A model generated the notes under the pieces. It searched no databases and was not told the origin of the DNA. It was given only the letters and a program-made list of their open reading frames with translations. 52,020 nt of DNA, taken from Candidatus Nanopelagicales bacterium. Its GTDB lineage: Bacteria; Actinomycetota; Actinomycetes; S36-B12; UBA5976. The position numbers were made by a program, and so were the translations under genes. The stretch covers positions 1 to 52,020 of the forward strand of contig JAURFT010000006.1 in NCBI GenBank assembly GCA_030834185.1. The letters are read 5' to 3'. Below are positions 1-8,997 of this stretch, one piece after another (position 1 is the stretch's first letter; the number at the start of each line of letters is the position of its first letter).

Positions 1-83
1 AAAGTAAGGGTTACTGGCAAATACCGATTATTTAGTTAATCACTAAACCCCTACAATTAGGCCATCTGACCGATAGGAATTAA

Positions 84-599
84 ATGCATACTCAAACTGC
101 AGTTTTTCACACCACCCTTGGTGATATCACGATAAATCTTTTTGGTAATCACGCGCCAAAGACCGTTAAGAACTTTATTGGTTTAGCGGATGGTTCACAG
201 GAGTGGAGTAACCCGCGAACTGGTGAGAAACAATCTGGTCCACTTTATAAAGATGTGCCATTTCACCGAGTGATCGCTGGATTTATGATTCAAGGTGGCG
301 ACCCACTTGGAAATGGAACAGGTGGACCTGGTTATAAATTTGCTGATGAATTTCATTCAGAGTTAGTTTTTGATCGACCATATTTATTGGCAATGGCAAA
401 TGCTGGGCCAGGAACTAATGGTTCACAATTCTTTATCACGGTTGCGGCAACAAATTGGTTAAACAATAAGCACACCATTTTTGGTGAAGTGGCAGATCAA
501 GCAAGCCGAGATGTTGTTGATGCAATCGGTGCAGCAGCAACTAATGCCCAAGATCGACCATTAACTGAAATTTTATTAACTCACGTAACCATAAGTTAA
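84..599 (+). CDS. ppiA: Cyclophilin-type peptidyl-prolyl cis-trans isomerase
   Basis: This is a 171-residue, single-domain cyclophilin that catalyses cis-trans isomerisation of prolyl bonds and assists protein folding. The family core is clear: VPFHRVIAGFMIQGGDP near residues 58-74 and NGSQFFITVA near 111-120. There is no signal peptide or membrane helix, so it should be cytoplasmic. The ATG at 84 follows an AGGA-like ribosome site. Its stop lies 2 bases before the rhomboid start, so the two are probably cotranscribed. In mycobacteria ppiA sits near crgA and pknB in the same way, which supports the actinobacterial origin-proximal assignment. Confidence 0.93.
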   Translation: MHTQTAVFHTTLGDITINLFGNHAPKTVKNFIGLADGSQEWSNPRTGEKQSGPLYKDVPFHRVIAGFMIQGGDPLGNGTGGPGYKFADEFHSELVFDRPYLLAMANAGPGTNGSQFFITVAATNWLNNKHTIFGEVADQASRDVVDAIGAAATNAQDRPLTEILLTHVTIS

Positions 600-601
600 T
601 T

Positions 602-1273
602 GTGGTTAAATTTGTAAAGCGAAGGCCACAATCAACTGCCATAGTGCAGCTGATTGTGCTTTTGAATACATCTATTTTTTTATACTCTTGGCTAAATGGT
701 CAGGTTAATGAATTTGCTTTTGATTTTGGTTTACATCCACCTGCAGTTGCATTTAATGGTGAGGTTTGGCGACTAATTACAGCAGGGTTTTTGCACGGCT
801 CCTTCCTGCATCTGCTTTTCAATATGTATGTATTGTGGTTATTAGGCAGTGAATTAGAAGAAATACTGGGGCATTTAAAGTTCACTTCACTTTATTTAGT
901 TTCACTAATTGGTGGCTCAACTGCTTCTTATTGGTTTTCAGACCCAGGTTCATTCTCAGTTGGCGCGTCAGGCGCGGTGTTTGGTTTGATGGGAGCATTT
1001 TTAGTGGTGGGTTCCAAGCTGCGCCAAGATGTAGGGCAGGTCGCGGTGCTGATTGCGATCAATATTGGAATTGGTTTTGTGGTGCCAAGCGTGGATTGGC
1101 GGGCACATTTAGGTGGGCTGGTAACTGGAGCTGCGCTGGCTTGGTTCCTAGCTCGCAAGCCCGACCTCACCGGTAGGTTGCTGGCGATTACTGGGGTGCT
1201 GGGGATATTTGCCTTATTACAGCAAGCCGTAGCGGCTAGAACCGAGGAGCTGCTTAGACAGTTCGGTTTTTAG
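602..1273 (+). CDS. Rhomboid-family intramembrane serine protease
   Basis: This 223-residue polytopic membrane protein cleaves substrates within or near the bilayer. Rhomboid landmarks are present: the HGSFLHLLFNMYVLWLLG segment (residues 65-82), the catalytic serine in GASGAVFGL (Ser123), and the catalytic histidine in RAHLGG (His169). About six hydrophobic helices are visible. The start is a GTG two bases after the ppi stop, with no obvious Shine-Dalgarno, so translational coupling is likely. Substrates cannot be told from sequence. Neighbouring genes concern division and envelope growth. Confidence 0.92.
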   Translation: MVKFVKRRPQSTAIVQLIVLLNTSIFLYSWLNGQVNEFAFDFGLHPPAVAFNGEVWRLITAGFLHGSFLHLLFNMYVLWLLGSELEEILGHLKFTSLYLVSLIGGSTASYWFSDPGSFSVGASGAVFGLMGAFLVVGSKLRQDVGQVAVLIAINIGIGFVVPSVDWRAHLGGLVTGAALAWFLARKPDLTGRLLAITGVLGIFALLQQAVAARTEELLRQFGF

Positions 1274-1277
1274 CTAG

Positions 1278-1286
1278 TTATCCACA
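1278..1286 (+). promoter_or_regulatory. Perfect DnaA-box consensus TTATCCACA (single)
   Basis: The nonamer TTATCCACA matches the strong DnaA-box consensus and lies in the 50-bp gap between the convergent rhomboid and crgA genes. Only this one copy is apparent here, so it is not an origin by itself. The surrounding gene order is typically close to oriC in actinobacteria. It may be a titration or regulatory box, or chance. Confidence 0.4.
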
Positions 1287-1290
1287 GGAT

Positions 1291-1306
1291 CTCCACAAGT
1301 GTGGAG
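1291..1306. repeat. Inverted repeat CTCCACA-AG-TGTGGAG
   Basis: Seven-base arms around a 2-base centre (or 6-base stem with an AAGT loop) in the convergent rhomboid/crgA gap, 4 bases after the DnaA box. There is no T-run on either side, so it is a weak terminator candidate and could equally be a protein-binding site. Confidence 0.4.
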
Positions 1307-1323
1307 GAATTACAAGCGTGTAA

Positions 1324-1557
1324 TTATTTCCATCTGGTGGCGAAGAAGAAACCAACTGAGATAAATGCAAATCCAATCCCAATATTTCCCAACGCTGGCA
1401 GATCTCGCATCAGCGGAACTGAATTACCAGCTAAGTAATAAGTAACAATCCAGATTAGGCCCAGAATAAAGAAAACAATCATGGCTGGGGCCAACCATCT
1501 TGGGGAATCCAGTTTTACTGGCTTTGCCTTATGAGTACCTGCTGAATCTTCTGCCAT
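1324..1557 (-). CDS. crgA: Cell division protein CrgA
   Basis: This small membrane protein is recognised as CrgA (UPF0233), which in mycobacteria and Streptomyces joins the divisome and contacts FtsZ, FtsQ and penicillin-binding proteins. After a charged N-terminus there are two helices, roughly PRWLAPAMIVFFILGLIWIV and a second ending in FFFATRWK, the usual CrgA ending. The ORF track starts at 1569 (81 residues), but that ATG lies within GGAGGG, which looks like the Shine-Dalgarno for the next ATG at 1557, so I prefer the 77-residue form. It is divergent from the DUF881 gene, as in related genomes. Confidence 0.93.
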   Translation of the reverse strand: MAEDSAGTHKAKPVKLDSPRWLAPAMIVFFILGLIWIVTYYLAGNSVPLMRDLPALGNIGIGFAFISVGFFFATRWK

Positions 1558-1584
1558 AACACCCTCCATCGATCGACCAAACCG

Positions 1585-1602
1585 TAGCGTATCTCTACGC
1601 TA
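1585..1602. repeat. Inverted repeat TAGCGTA-TCTC-TACGCTA before the DUF881 gene
   Basis: A perfect 7-base hairpin sits between divergent crgA and the DUF881 gene and touches the ribosome-binding sequence (TAGGAG, then ATG at 1608). It could be an operator, or an RNA hairpin affecting translation initiation. Only the symmetry is seen; function is inferred. Confidence 0.45.
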
Positions 1603-1607
1603 GGAGA

Positions 1608-2324
1608 ATGGTTGCGCGACTCCTGGTCTTTGGACTAATTGGTTTTGTATTGGTCTCAGTAGCTTCCCATGCCCAAATATCAGGTGACTTTAGAGATTCG
1701 AATGCCAGCGAGTTAAGAGAATTAATTCTGGAAAAAGTAAAAACAGTAGAGCAATACTCAAATCGCGAACAAATTTTGTTACGTCAGATTCAAGAAGCAT
1801 CAACAGGACCTGCTTCAGATCGAGTGCGATCGCTGCGCGCAAAAGTAGAATCACTAGCAATCTCAGTTGATCAGAAACAAGTAACTGGACCTGGTGTAAG
1901 AATTGTTATGCAAGATGCGCCCAGAAATGTTGGCGACCCAATTCCACCAGGCGCTGTTCCAGATGATCTAATTGTTCACGAACAAGATGTGCTCGCAGCG
2001 ATAAATGCCATGTGGCGCGGTGGCGCTGAAGCAGTATTAGTTATGGGAATCAGAATTGGCGTTAACTCAACAATTCTTTGCGTTGGAAACACCTTACTCG
2101 TTGAAGATCAAGTTTTTTCACCTCCATTTGTGATTCAAGGCATTGGCGATCAAGATCGATTACTTGCCGCAATTGAAACTGAGAATGGACTCAAACTTTA
2201 TCGACAGTATGTTCAGTTATATCGATTGGGTTATGAAGTTTCAAGGGAATCAGAGATTGTGGCGCCAGCTTACACAGGTAGAATAACGCTTAATCGCAAA
2301 ACTAAAATGCTGGAGAACTCGTGA
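1608..2324 (+). CDS. DUF881 family envelope-associated protein
   Basis: This 238-residue protein has an N-terminal signal or anchor helix (about residues 5-22), a short heptad-like region (about 35-85), then the DUF881 domain. Typical stretches are GPGVRIVMQDAP and NAMWRGGAEAVLVMG. Family members sit beside crgA, pabA and pknB in many actinobacteria. Their molecular role is unknown, but a division or envelope link is usually assumed. GGAG lies only about 1 base before the ATG at 1608, unusually close. Its last bases overlap the pabA start by 4 (GTGA). Confidence 0.88.
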   Translation: MVARLLVFGLIGFVLVSVASHAQISGDFRDSNASELRELILEKVKTVEQYSNREQILLRQIQEASTGPASDRVRSLRAKVESLAISVDQKQVTGPGVRIVMQDAPRNVGDPIPPGAVPDDLIVHEQDVLAAINAMWRGGAEAVLVMGIRIGVNSTILCVGNTLLVEDQVFSPPFVIQGIGDQDRLLAAIETENGLKLYRQYVQLYRLGYEVSRESEIVAPAYTGRITLNRKTKMLENS

Positions 2325-2941
2325 GCAAAATTTTAGTTATTGATAACTATGATTCTTTTGTTTACAACATTGTGCAATATTTAGCGCAACTCGGCGCTGA
2401 TGTTGAAGTGCTACGTAACGATGAAGTTAGCGCAGCTACAGCTTTGAAATATGACGGTGTGCTGCTCTCACCAGGACCTGGCACGCCAGAAGATGCCGGT
2501 GCATGTATCTCAATTATCCATGGTGTGGCAGATAAAATTCCAGTTTTTGGTGTTTGTTTAGGATTACAAGCAATAGCAGTTGCTGGTGGCGCAAAAGTAG
2601 ATCGAGCAGCTGAACTGCTACATGGAAAAACTTCAGATATTTACCACGAACAACAAGGTGTTTTTGCTAATTTACCTTCACCATTTAAAGCAACGCGATA
2701 TCACTCATTAGCTGTAAAAAGAGATACTGTGCCAGCGGAGCTGCAGATAACTGCTTGGACTGAAAATGATCTAGTAATGGGAATGCGTCACACTAAATTA
2801 GATGTAGAAGGCGTGCAATTTCATCCAGAGAGTGTTTTAACAGAACACGGCCACATGATGTTTGCAAATTGGTTAGTGCGAACTGGTGATTTATCAGCTC
2901 CAGAGCGAGCAAATTCACTAAATGCAGTTGCTGAAAATTAA
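2321..2941 (+). CDS. pabA: Aminodeoxychorismate/anthranilate synthase component II (glutamine amidotransferase)
   Basis: A 206-residue class I glutamine amidotransferase that releases ammonia from glutamine for a chorismate-using partner subunit. The oxyanion motif (LLSPGPGTPEDAG), nucleophile elbow (VFGVCLGLQAI) and His-Glu of the triad (GVQFHPESV) are present. Location next to pknB is the standard actinobacterial position for the gene usually called pabA or trpG. Without the partner subunit here, folate and tryptophan roles cannot be separated, and dual use is common. The GTG start overlaps the DUF881 stop. The 3' end overlaps convergent pknB by 4 bases. Confidence 0.9.
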   Translation: MSKILVIDNYDSFVYNIVQYLAQLGADVEVLRNDEVSAATALKYDGVLLSPGPGTPEDAGACISIIHGVADKIPVFGVCLGLQAIAVAGGAKVDRAAELLHGKTSDIYHEQQGVFANLPSPFKATRYHSLAVKRDTVPAELQITAWTENDLVMGMRHTKLDVEGVQFHPESVLTEHGHMMFANWLVRTGDLSAPERANSLNAVAEN

Positions 2942-4611
2942 GGCGCTTGGACAGGCGCCGGTGGCTCTGGTACAACCTCGCCAGCTATCGCAACTGTAAT
3001 TGATACTCGCGAACCTATTTTCAATCTAGTTCCAGCAGCTGGAGATTGCGCTAAAACCGTACCTGGCAGCGCAGTTGCAGCTGGTTGATTCACAACCACA
3101 ACCTGATACCCCGCAGCCCCAAGGTCGCTTCTAGCTTGAGCTTCTGGCAATCCTTCTAGCGCAGGCACGACACCAAAACCATTTGAAATCTCAATTGATA
3201 CTCGAGTGCCAACGGCAACTGTTGTGCTAGCAGGTGGATTAGATGAAACTACATAACCTTCAGGTTGATCATTATCTACCGAAGTAATGTTGCCTAGCTG
3301 TAAATTAACAGAAGCTAAAACTCGTCTAGCATCTTCAGCACTAACAAGTCCAGCTAGGGTTGGCACAATAATTTGAGTTGCACCACCAGAGATCACGATA
3401 TTAACTGCGCTACCTTCATCAACTCGAGCACCGCTACCTGGATTTTGTCCAATAATGGTGTTGGCTGGGCGATCTGAATCCTCTGGTGAAATACTTCCAA
3501 GCACTAAGTCATAATCACTAAGCACTGTAATTGCTGCTTCAGCACTTAAGCCAGCTAGATCTGGCACTTCTACTTTATTAGCGCCACCCGGATTAAGTGT
3601 TGAGCCATAAATCCAAACAGCTAAAGCAGAAGTTAAAATCACACCAACTGCGCTAAGCACCCAGACCCATGGATTAATTTTTTTCTTAGTAGCCACAGGC
3701 GTAACGTTAGCGGCTCTGGAATTAAATGGCACAGTTGGCAATATTGCAGTTACTCGATCGCCAGCTAGAGCGCGATCAATATCAGCTCGCATCTCACTAG
3801 CGCTTTGATAACGCTCAGCTGCATCTTTAGCTAGCGCCATCTGCACTAAAGCATCAACACTTTGATTAAGCTCTGAGTTCAGCTCACTTGGTGGGATAAC
3901 AAGGCCGCTGACATGTTGGTATGCAATTGCAACAGCAGATTCACCAGTAAAAGGGGGCTTGCCAGTTAGCATTTCATATAACAAACATCCAAGTGAATAA
4001 ATATCACTTCGCGTGTCAGCTTCAGCACCACGAGCTTGTTCAGGTGAAAGATATTGCGCTGTTCCCATAACAGTTTGAGAAGCCGTTAGCGTATTTCCAG
4101 AATCTGACATCGCCCGAGCAATACCAAAATCCATCACCTTGATTGCACCATTTTTCGTGATCATCACATTTGCTGGTTTGATATCGCGATGCACAATGCC
4201 ATTGCGATGGCTGTAATCAAGTGCAGTTAAAACATCACGAGCAACTTGTAATGCGCGTTCAGCTGTAAAACCATTTCCGCTACGCAAAATGTCCCGCAGA
4301 GTTTGTCCTTCAACAAGCTCCATCACAATGTAAGGCAGCGAAGTAGCTTCAGTTCCGCTACCAACAAAATCTTCACCAGAGTCATAAACCGCCACAATTG
4401 TTGGGTGATTTAAACCAGCAGCAGCTTGAGCTTCGCGTCGGAATCGAGCTAGAAATAGCGGATCAGACGCAAGTTCGCGGCGCATTAATTTAATTGCAAC
4501 CTTGCGACCCAATCGAATATCACTGGCCTCAATTACATCGGCCATACCACCGCGACCGATGATCGCGCCAAGTTGATAGCGCCCACCTAATAAGCGTGGC
4601 TGATCGGTCAC
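2938..4611 (-). CDS. pknB: Serine/threonine protein kinase PknB with PASTA repeats
   Basis: A 557-residue transmembrane kinase controlling growth and peptidoglycan synthesis. Kinase domain about 11-275: ATP lysine K41, HRDIKPAN (141-148), DFG (161-163), and an activation loop with threonines at 174 and 176, matching the autophosphorylated pair of mycobacterial PknB. One membrane helix (about 315-336) leads to three extracellular PASTA domains (about 347-410, 413-478, 479-544), which bind muropeptide or lipid II in relatives. M. tuberculosis PknB has four, so this one is shorter. It is last in the fhaA-fhaB-pstP-rodA-pbpA-pknB operon, 36 bases after pbpA. Confidence 0.96.
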   Translation of the reverse strand: MTDQPRLLGGRYQLGAIIGRGGMADVIEASDIRLGRKVAIKLMRRELASDPLFLARFRREAQAAAGLNHPTIVAVYDSGEDFVGSGTEATSLPYIVMELVEGQTLRDILRSGNGFTAERALQVARDVLTALDYSHRNGIVHRDIKPANVMITKNGAIKVMDFGIARAMSDSGNTLTASQTVMGTAQYLSPEQARGAEADTRSDIYSLGCLLYEMLTGKPPFTGESAVAIAYQHVSGLVIPPSELNSELNQSVDALVQMALAKDAAERYQSASEMRADIDRALAGDRVTAILPTVPFNSRAANVTPVATKKKINPWVWVLSAVGVILTSALAVWIYGSTLNPGGANKVEVPDLAGLSAEAAITVLSDYDLVLGSISPEDSDRPANTIIGQNPGSGARVDEGSAVNIVISGGATQIIVPTLAGLVSAEDARRVLASVNLQLGNITSVDNDQPEGYVVSSNPPASTTVAVGTRVSIEISNGFGVVPALEGLPEAQARSDLGAAGYQVVVVNQPAATALPGTVLAQSPAAGTRLKIGSRVSITVAIAGEVVPEPPAPVQAP

Positions 4612-4647
4612 TTGAGTACCCCTTTGATTTTCATTGCCAATCTTGCC

Positions 4648-6111
4648 CTATTTGCGCCCAAGTAGTTCTACCAGCAGGCGCTGGGCTATTGGTGCGGCAA
4701 GTTGATTTCCAGATATCTGGGATCCAGCTGGCTGATCTGTGGCGCCGCCACCTGCCAGCATCACCACAATGGCAACTTTTGGCGCATCAGCTGGGGCAAA
4801 TGCCACAAACCAGGCATGTGGGGCAGCTCCCGATTGAGTTTCAGCAGTCCCAGTTTTACCAGCCACCTTTACCCCAGCGATTCGAGCATTACTGCCAGTT
4901 CCAAGCTCAACCACAGCCTGCATCATCTGATTTAGCGCAGCTGCAGTTGTTGGCTTGATGGCGCGGTTATAAACATTTGAATCTAAAGACTTAAGCAAAG
5001 TTAAATCTGGTGCAAATGTTTCACTTATTAACTTTGGCTGCATAACCACACCTTCATTTGCAATTGCAGCAGTTACTAATGCCATCTGAAGTGCAGTGAC
5101 TCTGACATCAAACTGACCAATTGCAATTAATGCATTTTGAGCAGCGTCAGTTGTTTCAGGAACCAAACTCTTAACAACACTACCTGGTAAATCAAAATTG
5201 CTACCAAACCCAAATGCAGCAGCTACTTTTGATATTTGCTTACTGCCTAATTCAACACCTAATCGCGCAAATGCAGTATTACATGAAACCGCAATTGCTT
5301 CTTGCAGCGTAACTTCACCACTTGCACTACAAGGTGCGTTCTGCCAATTTGAAATTGTATTTTTTGTGCCCGGAATTTTATAAGTTGCAGGAGCTGGAAT
5401 TTTAGTAGTTTCGGTATATCTGCCAGATTCCAATGCAGCTGCTGCTGTGATTAGTTTAAAAACTGAGCCTGGTGCCCAAGTTTCGCGATAAGCTCGATTT
5501 AAAAGTGGGTTTGTTTTATCAGCAATTAATCTGCTCCAACTTTGTTGCATCGTTTGAGCATTTGTAGTTGCTAATAAATTAGCATCAAAACTTGGGGAAG
5601 ATGCGCTAATTAATATCTTGCCACTGCGCGGTTCTATCGCAACAACTGCACCTTCACGATTGCCAAGCAGCTGATAAGCCAGTAACTGCGCTGAGCTATC
5701 AAGAGTTAATGCAACTGAACCACCACGACGAGCGCCACCATCAAGTAATTGCCTAAATCGATCAACTACAAGCGAATCAGCGGTTCCAGCAAGTAATAAA
5801 TTTTCAGCTTGCTCAACACCTGCTGCACCATAAATCGAGGATAAATAACCAACTGGATGAGTAAAAGCTGGTGAAACATATCGACGTTCAAATTTAAATC
5901 GACCATCCGTTTCAACCGAATATGCAACTGGTTGACCAGAAACAATAATTGCGCCGCGATCAATGTCGTATTGTTTAAATAAACTTCGCTTATTATCGGC
6001 GCGATTATTTAAACTATTTGCTTCAAACACTTGTAAATAGGTGAGATTTGCAAACAAAAGCAAGAAAACAGCACCAAACCCAATAGCTAATTTATTCAAC
6101 TGAGGCTTCAT
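4648..6111 (-). CDS. pbpA: Penicillin-binding protein PbpA (class B transpeptidase)
   Basis: A 487-residue class B PBP that cross-links peptidoglycan. An N-terminal anchor helix (about 8-26) precedes a dimerisation region and the transpeptidase domain with the three penicilloyl-serine motifs: SVFK (Ser216-Lys219), SCN (276-278) and KTG (419-421). The closest known arrangement is PbpA of mycobacteria and Streptomyces, where it partners the SEDS glycosyltransferase RodA. Here rodA lies immediately upstream and the two overlap by 4 bases, so they are almost certainly cotranslated as a polymerase/transpeptidase pair. Confidence 0.95.
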   Translation of the reverse strand: MKPQLNKLAIGFGAVFLLLFANLTYLQVFEANSLNNRADNKRSLFKQYDIDRGAIIVSGQPVAYSVETDGRFKFERRYVSPAFTHPVGYLSSIYGAAGVEQAENLLLAGTADSLVVDRFRQLLDGGARRGGSVALTLDSSAQLLAYQLLGNREGAVVAIEPRSGKILISASSPSFDANLLATTNAQTMQQSWSRLIADKTNPLLNRAYRETWAPGSVFKLITAAAALESGRYTETTKIPAPATYKIPGTKNTISNWQNAPCSASGEVTLQEAIAVSCNTAFARLGVELGSKQISKVAAAFGFGSNFDLPGSVVKSLVPETTDAAQNALIAIGQFDVRVTALQMALVTAAIANEGVVMQPKLISETFAPDLTLLKSLDSNVYNRAIKPTTAAALNQMMQAVVELGTGSNARIAGVKVAGKTGTAETQSGAAPHAWFVAFAPADAPKVAIVVMLAGGGATDQPAGSQISGNQLAAPIAQRLLVELLGRK

Positions 6112-7421
6112 AATTTAATCGCCCGAGTTTGATCATCACTAAGTGGTGTGGTGATATTTGAAAGGGCATGGTCTTGATCTTGCAATACAAACAAAATCGC
6201 TATTAATATCCAACTTGCAACCAAAGATGAACCGCCAGCGCTCAGGAAAATAGTAGTTAGCCCGGTAATTGGTAACGCCCCACTTACGCCACCAACTGTG
6301 ATTAAAACTTGTAAGAACATAAAAATTGCTATACCGCTTGCAATTAATGAATTTCCTGGGCTGCGCCCAACAGCTGCAGTTTTAATAGCTTTAGTAATAA
6401 CTAAGCCATAAAGCAAAATTACAGCAGCAGCGCCAACTAAACCTAGCTCTTCAGCAATAGCTGCAAAGATAAAATCAGATTCAGCATATGGAACTAAATT
6501 AGAATTTCCTTTTCCTAATCCAGTACCAAAAATGCCGCCAGCGGCAAACCCATAAATTGCCTGCACTACTTGAAATCCGCTACCTGCTACATCTGCAAAC
6601 GGATCAAGCCAAATATTAAATCGTTGCTGCACATGATCAAATATCGCAGTTGCTGCAGCACCACCAAGAATAAGCAGCACAAAACCAATAACTAGCCAGC
6701 TACTTCTAGCTGTGGTGATATAAAGCAGCAATACAGCGCTTGCAAAAAATAACAGTGATGTACCAAGATCTCGCTGTCCAACCAAAATAATCAGCGAGAC
6801 TGCCCAAACAATTAACAACGGCAGAATATCTTTTGCTCTAGGTAGCTCGATTCCTAAAATCTTGCGCTGAATAAAGGTGAGCTGGGATTGGTGCTTGGCT
6901 AAATACCCAGCAAAACCAATAATTAAAACAACTTTTGCAAATTCAGCTGGCTGCAAACTTAGCGGACCAACTCGTAACCACAATGTCGCACCATTAATTG
7001 TGGCCCCAATAACTGGTAAAAATGGTGCAGCTAACAGCAACAATCCAGCTAACATAAAAACTAACGGGGTTCGCAGCAGCACTCTGGTGTTAGGTAATTT
7101 TATTAAAATAACTGCAGCTGCAATTAAACTGATAAAAACCCAAATTGTTTGCTGAAGCGCTCCCGTACCACCTGTCAGGCGATAAATCATTGCAACTCCA
7201 AGCGCAGTTAAAATCGCAGCTGCTGGTAGCAGTAATTGATCTGCTGCTGGACGATATTTGACTAAAATAAAATGAAAACCAAAAAATATACCTGCTAATG
7301 CAAGCGGTATTACAAAACCAATGACTGAGAAATAACCACGAGCAGATAAATCAATAATTAAAAATGATGCCAAGTTAACAAGCGAAGTTAAAATCAATAA
7401 CCGTTGTTCAGTGCGGCGCAT
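6108..7421 (-). CDS. rodA: SEDS peptidoglycan glycosyltransferase RodA/FtsW family
   Basis: A polytopic membrane protein with about 10-12 helices that polymerises lipid II into glycan strands. SEDS hallmarks include the QRDLGTSLLFF stretch with the conserved aspartate and the GLT-x(9)-GGSS region near the C-terminus. Paired with pbpA by a 4-base overlap, it is most likely the actinobacterial RodA rather than FtsW, which normally sits in the dcw cluster. The ORF track starts at 7436 with TTG. I prefer the ATG at 7421 (437 residues), which falls 2 bases after the pstP stop and avoids the overlap. Confidence 0.94.
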   Translation of the reverse strand: MRRTEQRLLILTSLVNLASFLIIDLSARGYFSVIGFVIPLALAGIFFGFHFILVKYRPAADQLLLPAAAILTALGVAMIYRLTGGTGALQQTIWVFISLIAAAVILIKLPNTRVLLRTPLVFMLAGLLLLAAPFLPVIGATINGATLWLRVGPLSLQPAEFAKVVLIIGFAGYLAKHQSQLTFIQRKILGIELPRAKDILPLLIVWAVSLIILVGQRDLGTSLLFFASAVLLLYITTARSSWLVIGFVLLILGGAAATAIFDHVQQRFNIWLDPFADVAGSGFQVVQAIYGFAAGGIFGTGLGKGNSNLVPYAESDFIFAAIAEELGLVGAAAVILLYGLVITKAIKTAAVGRSPGNSLIASGIAIFMFLQVLITVGGVSGALPITGLTTIFLSAGGSSLVASWILIAILFVLQDQDHALSNITTPLSDDQTRAIKL

Positions 7422-7423
7422 AA

Positions 7424-8551
7424 TTACGGCAGGCAACTATTTGGGTCACTAGCGCAAGTACTGGAGCGCTGCGCCAGTTGTTGCAGTGTTTGTTGGGCTT
7501 GCTCAAGTGATTCCACAATTACACCACGAGCTAATTGCTGTTGTTCAAATAGCGGCAGACTTGTAGCGGGAATTTTTGAAACTAGCGATGTTCGATATAG
7601 CCGCAATCCAAAAATTTCTTGCGAGATCCCTTGATTAACTACAACAACACCCGCGCTGCTAGCAACCTGCCACTGGCCCGCCCACCAACGCTGTGCGCCA
7701 AAACTAACTAGACCAATAAGTAATAAACCAACCAATCCCACCACAAATGGATTAAACCCAATATGCCGCGGCACTTTTACAGTTGGCGCACCTTCAGCAG
7801 CAGCACCGATCACTGTTACCCCACGAGCATCTGCAGCTTGAGTTGTAGCAACCACATCAGCCACAATGACGGTTACATTATCTGGCGCACCAGCAGCTTG
7901 AGCCGCTGCTACTAAATCACTAACTGCGCTATCTCGATCCTTTAGCAAAGCGCGCAACATAACGTCAGGTTCAACAACACCACTTAAGCCATCACTACAA
8001 ACCAAGATTCGATCTCCTGGCTCTACCTCAACTTCAATAACATCAGGACTGATATTGCTTTGTGCATCAACTGCTTGAGTTAGTAGTGAACGCTTTGGAT
8101 GTATTTTTGCTTCAGCTTCTGATATTTCACCACCATCAAGCAGCGTCTGCACATAAGTATGATCTCGAGTTAGCAGCAGCAGTGCGCCATTGTGATATCT
8201 ATAAACCCGTGAATCGCCAACATGCACAACTAAAATATTATTTCCATTAACTGATACGGCGCTTACAGTTGTTCCAAGTCCGGCTCTAGTTTGATCTGAT
8301 CGCGATAAATCGGCTAACGCAACTTTGGTGCGCTCAATTGCGCGAACTAAATTGTTATCACCAAGATTTCCTTTAACAGCAACTGCTGCTAGCTCACGAA
8401 TAATTGTGGTGCTAGCAATTTCACCGGCAGCATGGCCACCCATGCCATCTGCAACTGCTAATAGTCGCGGCGAGATAAGTCCAGAATCTTCGTTATGGCT
8501 TCGCACTACTCCAGGGTCACTGGAGCCGACGGCTAGAAATCTCAGACTCAT
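7424..8551 (-). CDS. pstP: PP2C-family Ser/Thr phosphatase PstP
   Basis: A 375-residue membrane-anchored phosphatase that reverses PknA/PknB phosphorylation. The metal-binding PP2C motifs are intact: SHNEDSG near the start, ADGMGGHAAGE, GDSRVYRY, CSDGL and APDNVTVIVADV. A single membrane helix (about 265-285) follows the catalytic domain, and roughly 85 residues lie outside. In mycobacteria the same gene sits between fhaB and rodA. It overlaps fhaB by 4 bases and is followed directly by rodA. Confidence 0.95.
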   Translation of the reverse strand: MSLRFLAVGSSDPGVVRSHNEDSGLISPRLLAVADGMGGHAAGEIASTTIIRELAAVAVKGNLGDNNLVRAIERTKVALADLSRSDQTRAGLGTTVSAVSVNGNNILVVHVGDSRVYRYHNGALLLLTRDHTYVQTLLDGGEISEAEAKIHPKRSLLTQAVDAQSNISPDVIEVEVEPGDRILVCSDGLSGVVEPDVMLRALLKDRDSAVSDLVAAAQAAGAPDNVTVIVADVVATTQAADARGVTVIGAAAEGAPTVKVPRHIGFNPFVVGLVGLLLIGLVSFGAQRWWAGQWQVASSAGVVVVNQGISQEIFGLRLYRTSLVSKIPATSLPLFEQQQLARGVIVESLEQAQQTLQQLAQRSSTCASDPNSCLP

Positions 8552-8997
8552 GCCTCAACCTTACGAATAGTTAAGGTATTTCGCCCCATTTTGATGCGAA
8601 CTCCTGGTTTTATTAAAACTGGATCAAGTAACCGCTCACCCTCAACCCAGGTGCCATTGGTAGAGCCTAAATCCTCAACCACATAACCATTGGCTTGCAC
8701 GCTAATTCGTAGGTGTCGACTTGAAATAAAGTCATCAGCAAGTGCCAAGTCACAAATACTTGCCCGACCAACTGTAATTGGCCGCTTAGCAATCATCACA
8801 CTGCTGCCAGCTGCTGGTCCCTCCACAACAACTAATTCGCGAGGTTCTAGCTCAACTCGCTTGGGTTTAATTGCACCATAAATCCCACCGCTAACTCCTA
8901 ATAAATCTGATCTCAGCACTAAAAACAATTTGATCACTGCAAACCAAAGCAGAGCTAAAAACCCAAATCGCAGCAGTGTTACTACTAAATCAGTCAT
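8548..8997 (-). CDS. fhaB: FHA-domain protein FhaB (FipA-like)
   Basis: A 149-residue protein with an N-terminal hydrophobic helix (about 5-27) and one forkhead-associated domain (about 70-145). The phosphothreonine-binding face is recognisable: GRASICDLALAD, SSRHLRI and the terminal GSTNGTWVEGERL. In mycobacteria FhaB/FipA links PknA signalling to FtsZ and FtsQ during division. It overlaps fhaA and pstP by 4 bases each, so strict co-expression is expected. Confidence 0.94.
   Translation of the reverse strand: MTDLVVTLLRFGFLALLWFAVIKLFLVLRSDLLGVSGGIYGAIKPKRVELEPRELVVVEGPAAGSSVMIAKRPITVGRASICDLALADDFISSRHLRISVQANGYVVEDLGSTNGTWVEGERLLDPVLIKPGVRIKMGRNTLTIRKVEA

Noticed and set aside
1278-1306. 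Calling a replication origin here
   Set aside because: Only one DnaA box and no AT-rich unwinding region are present in a 50-bp gap; insufficient for oriC.
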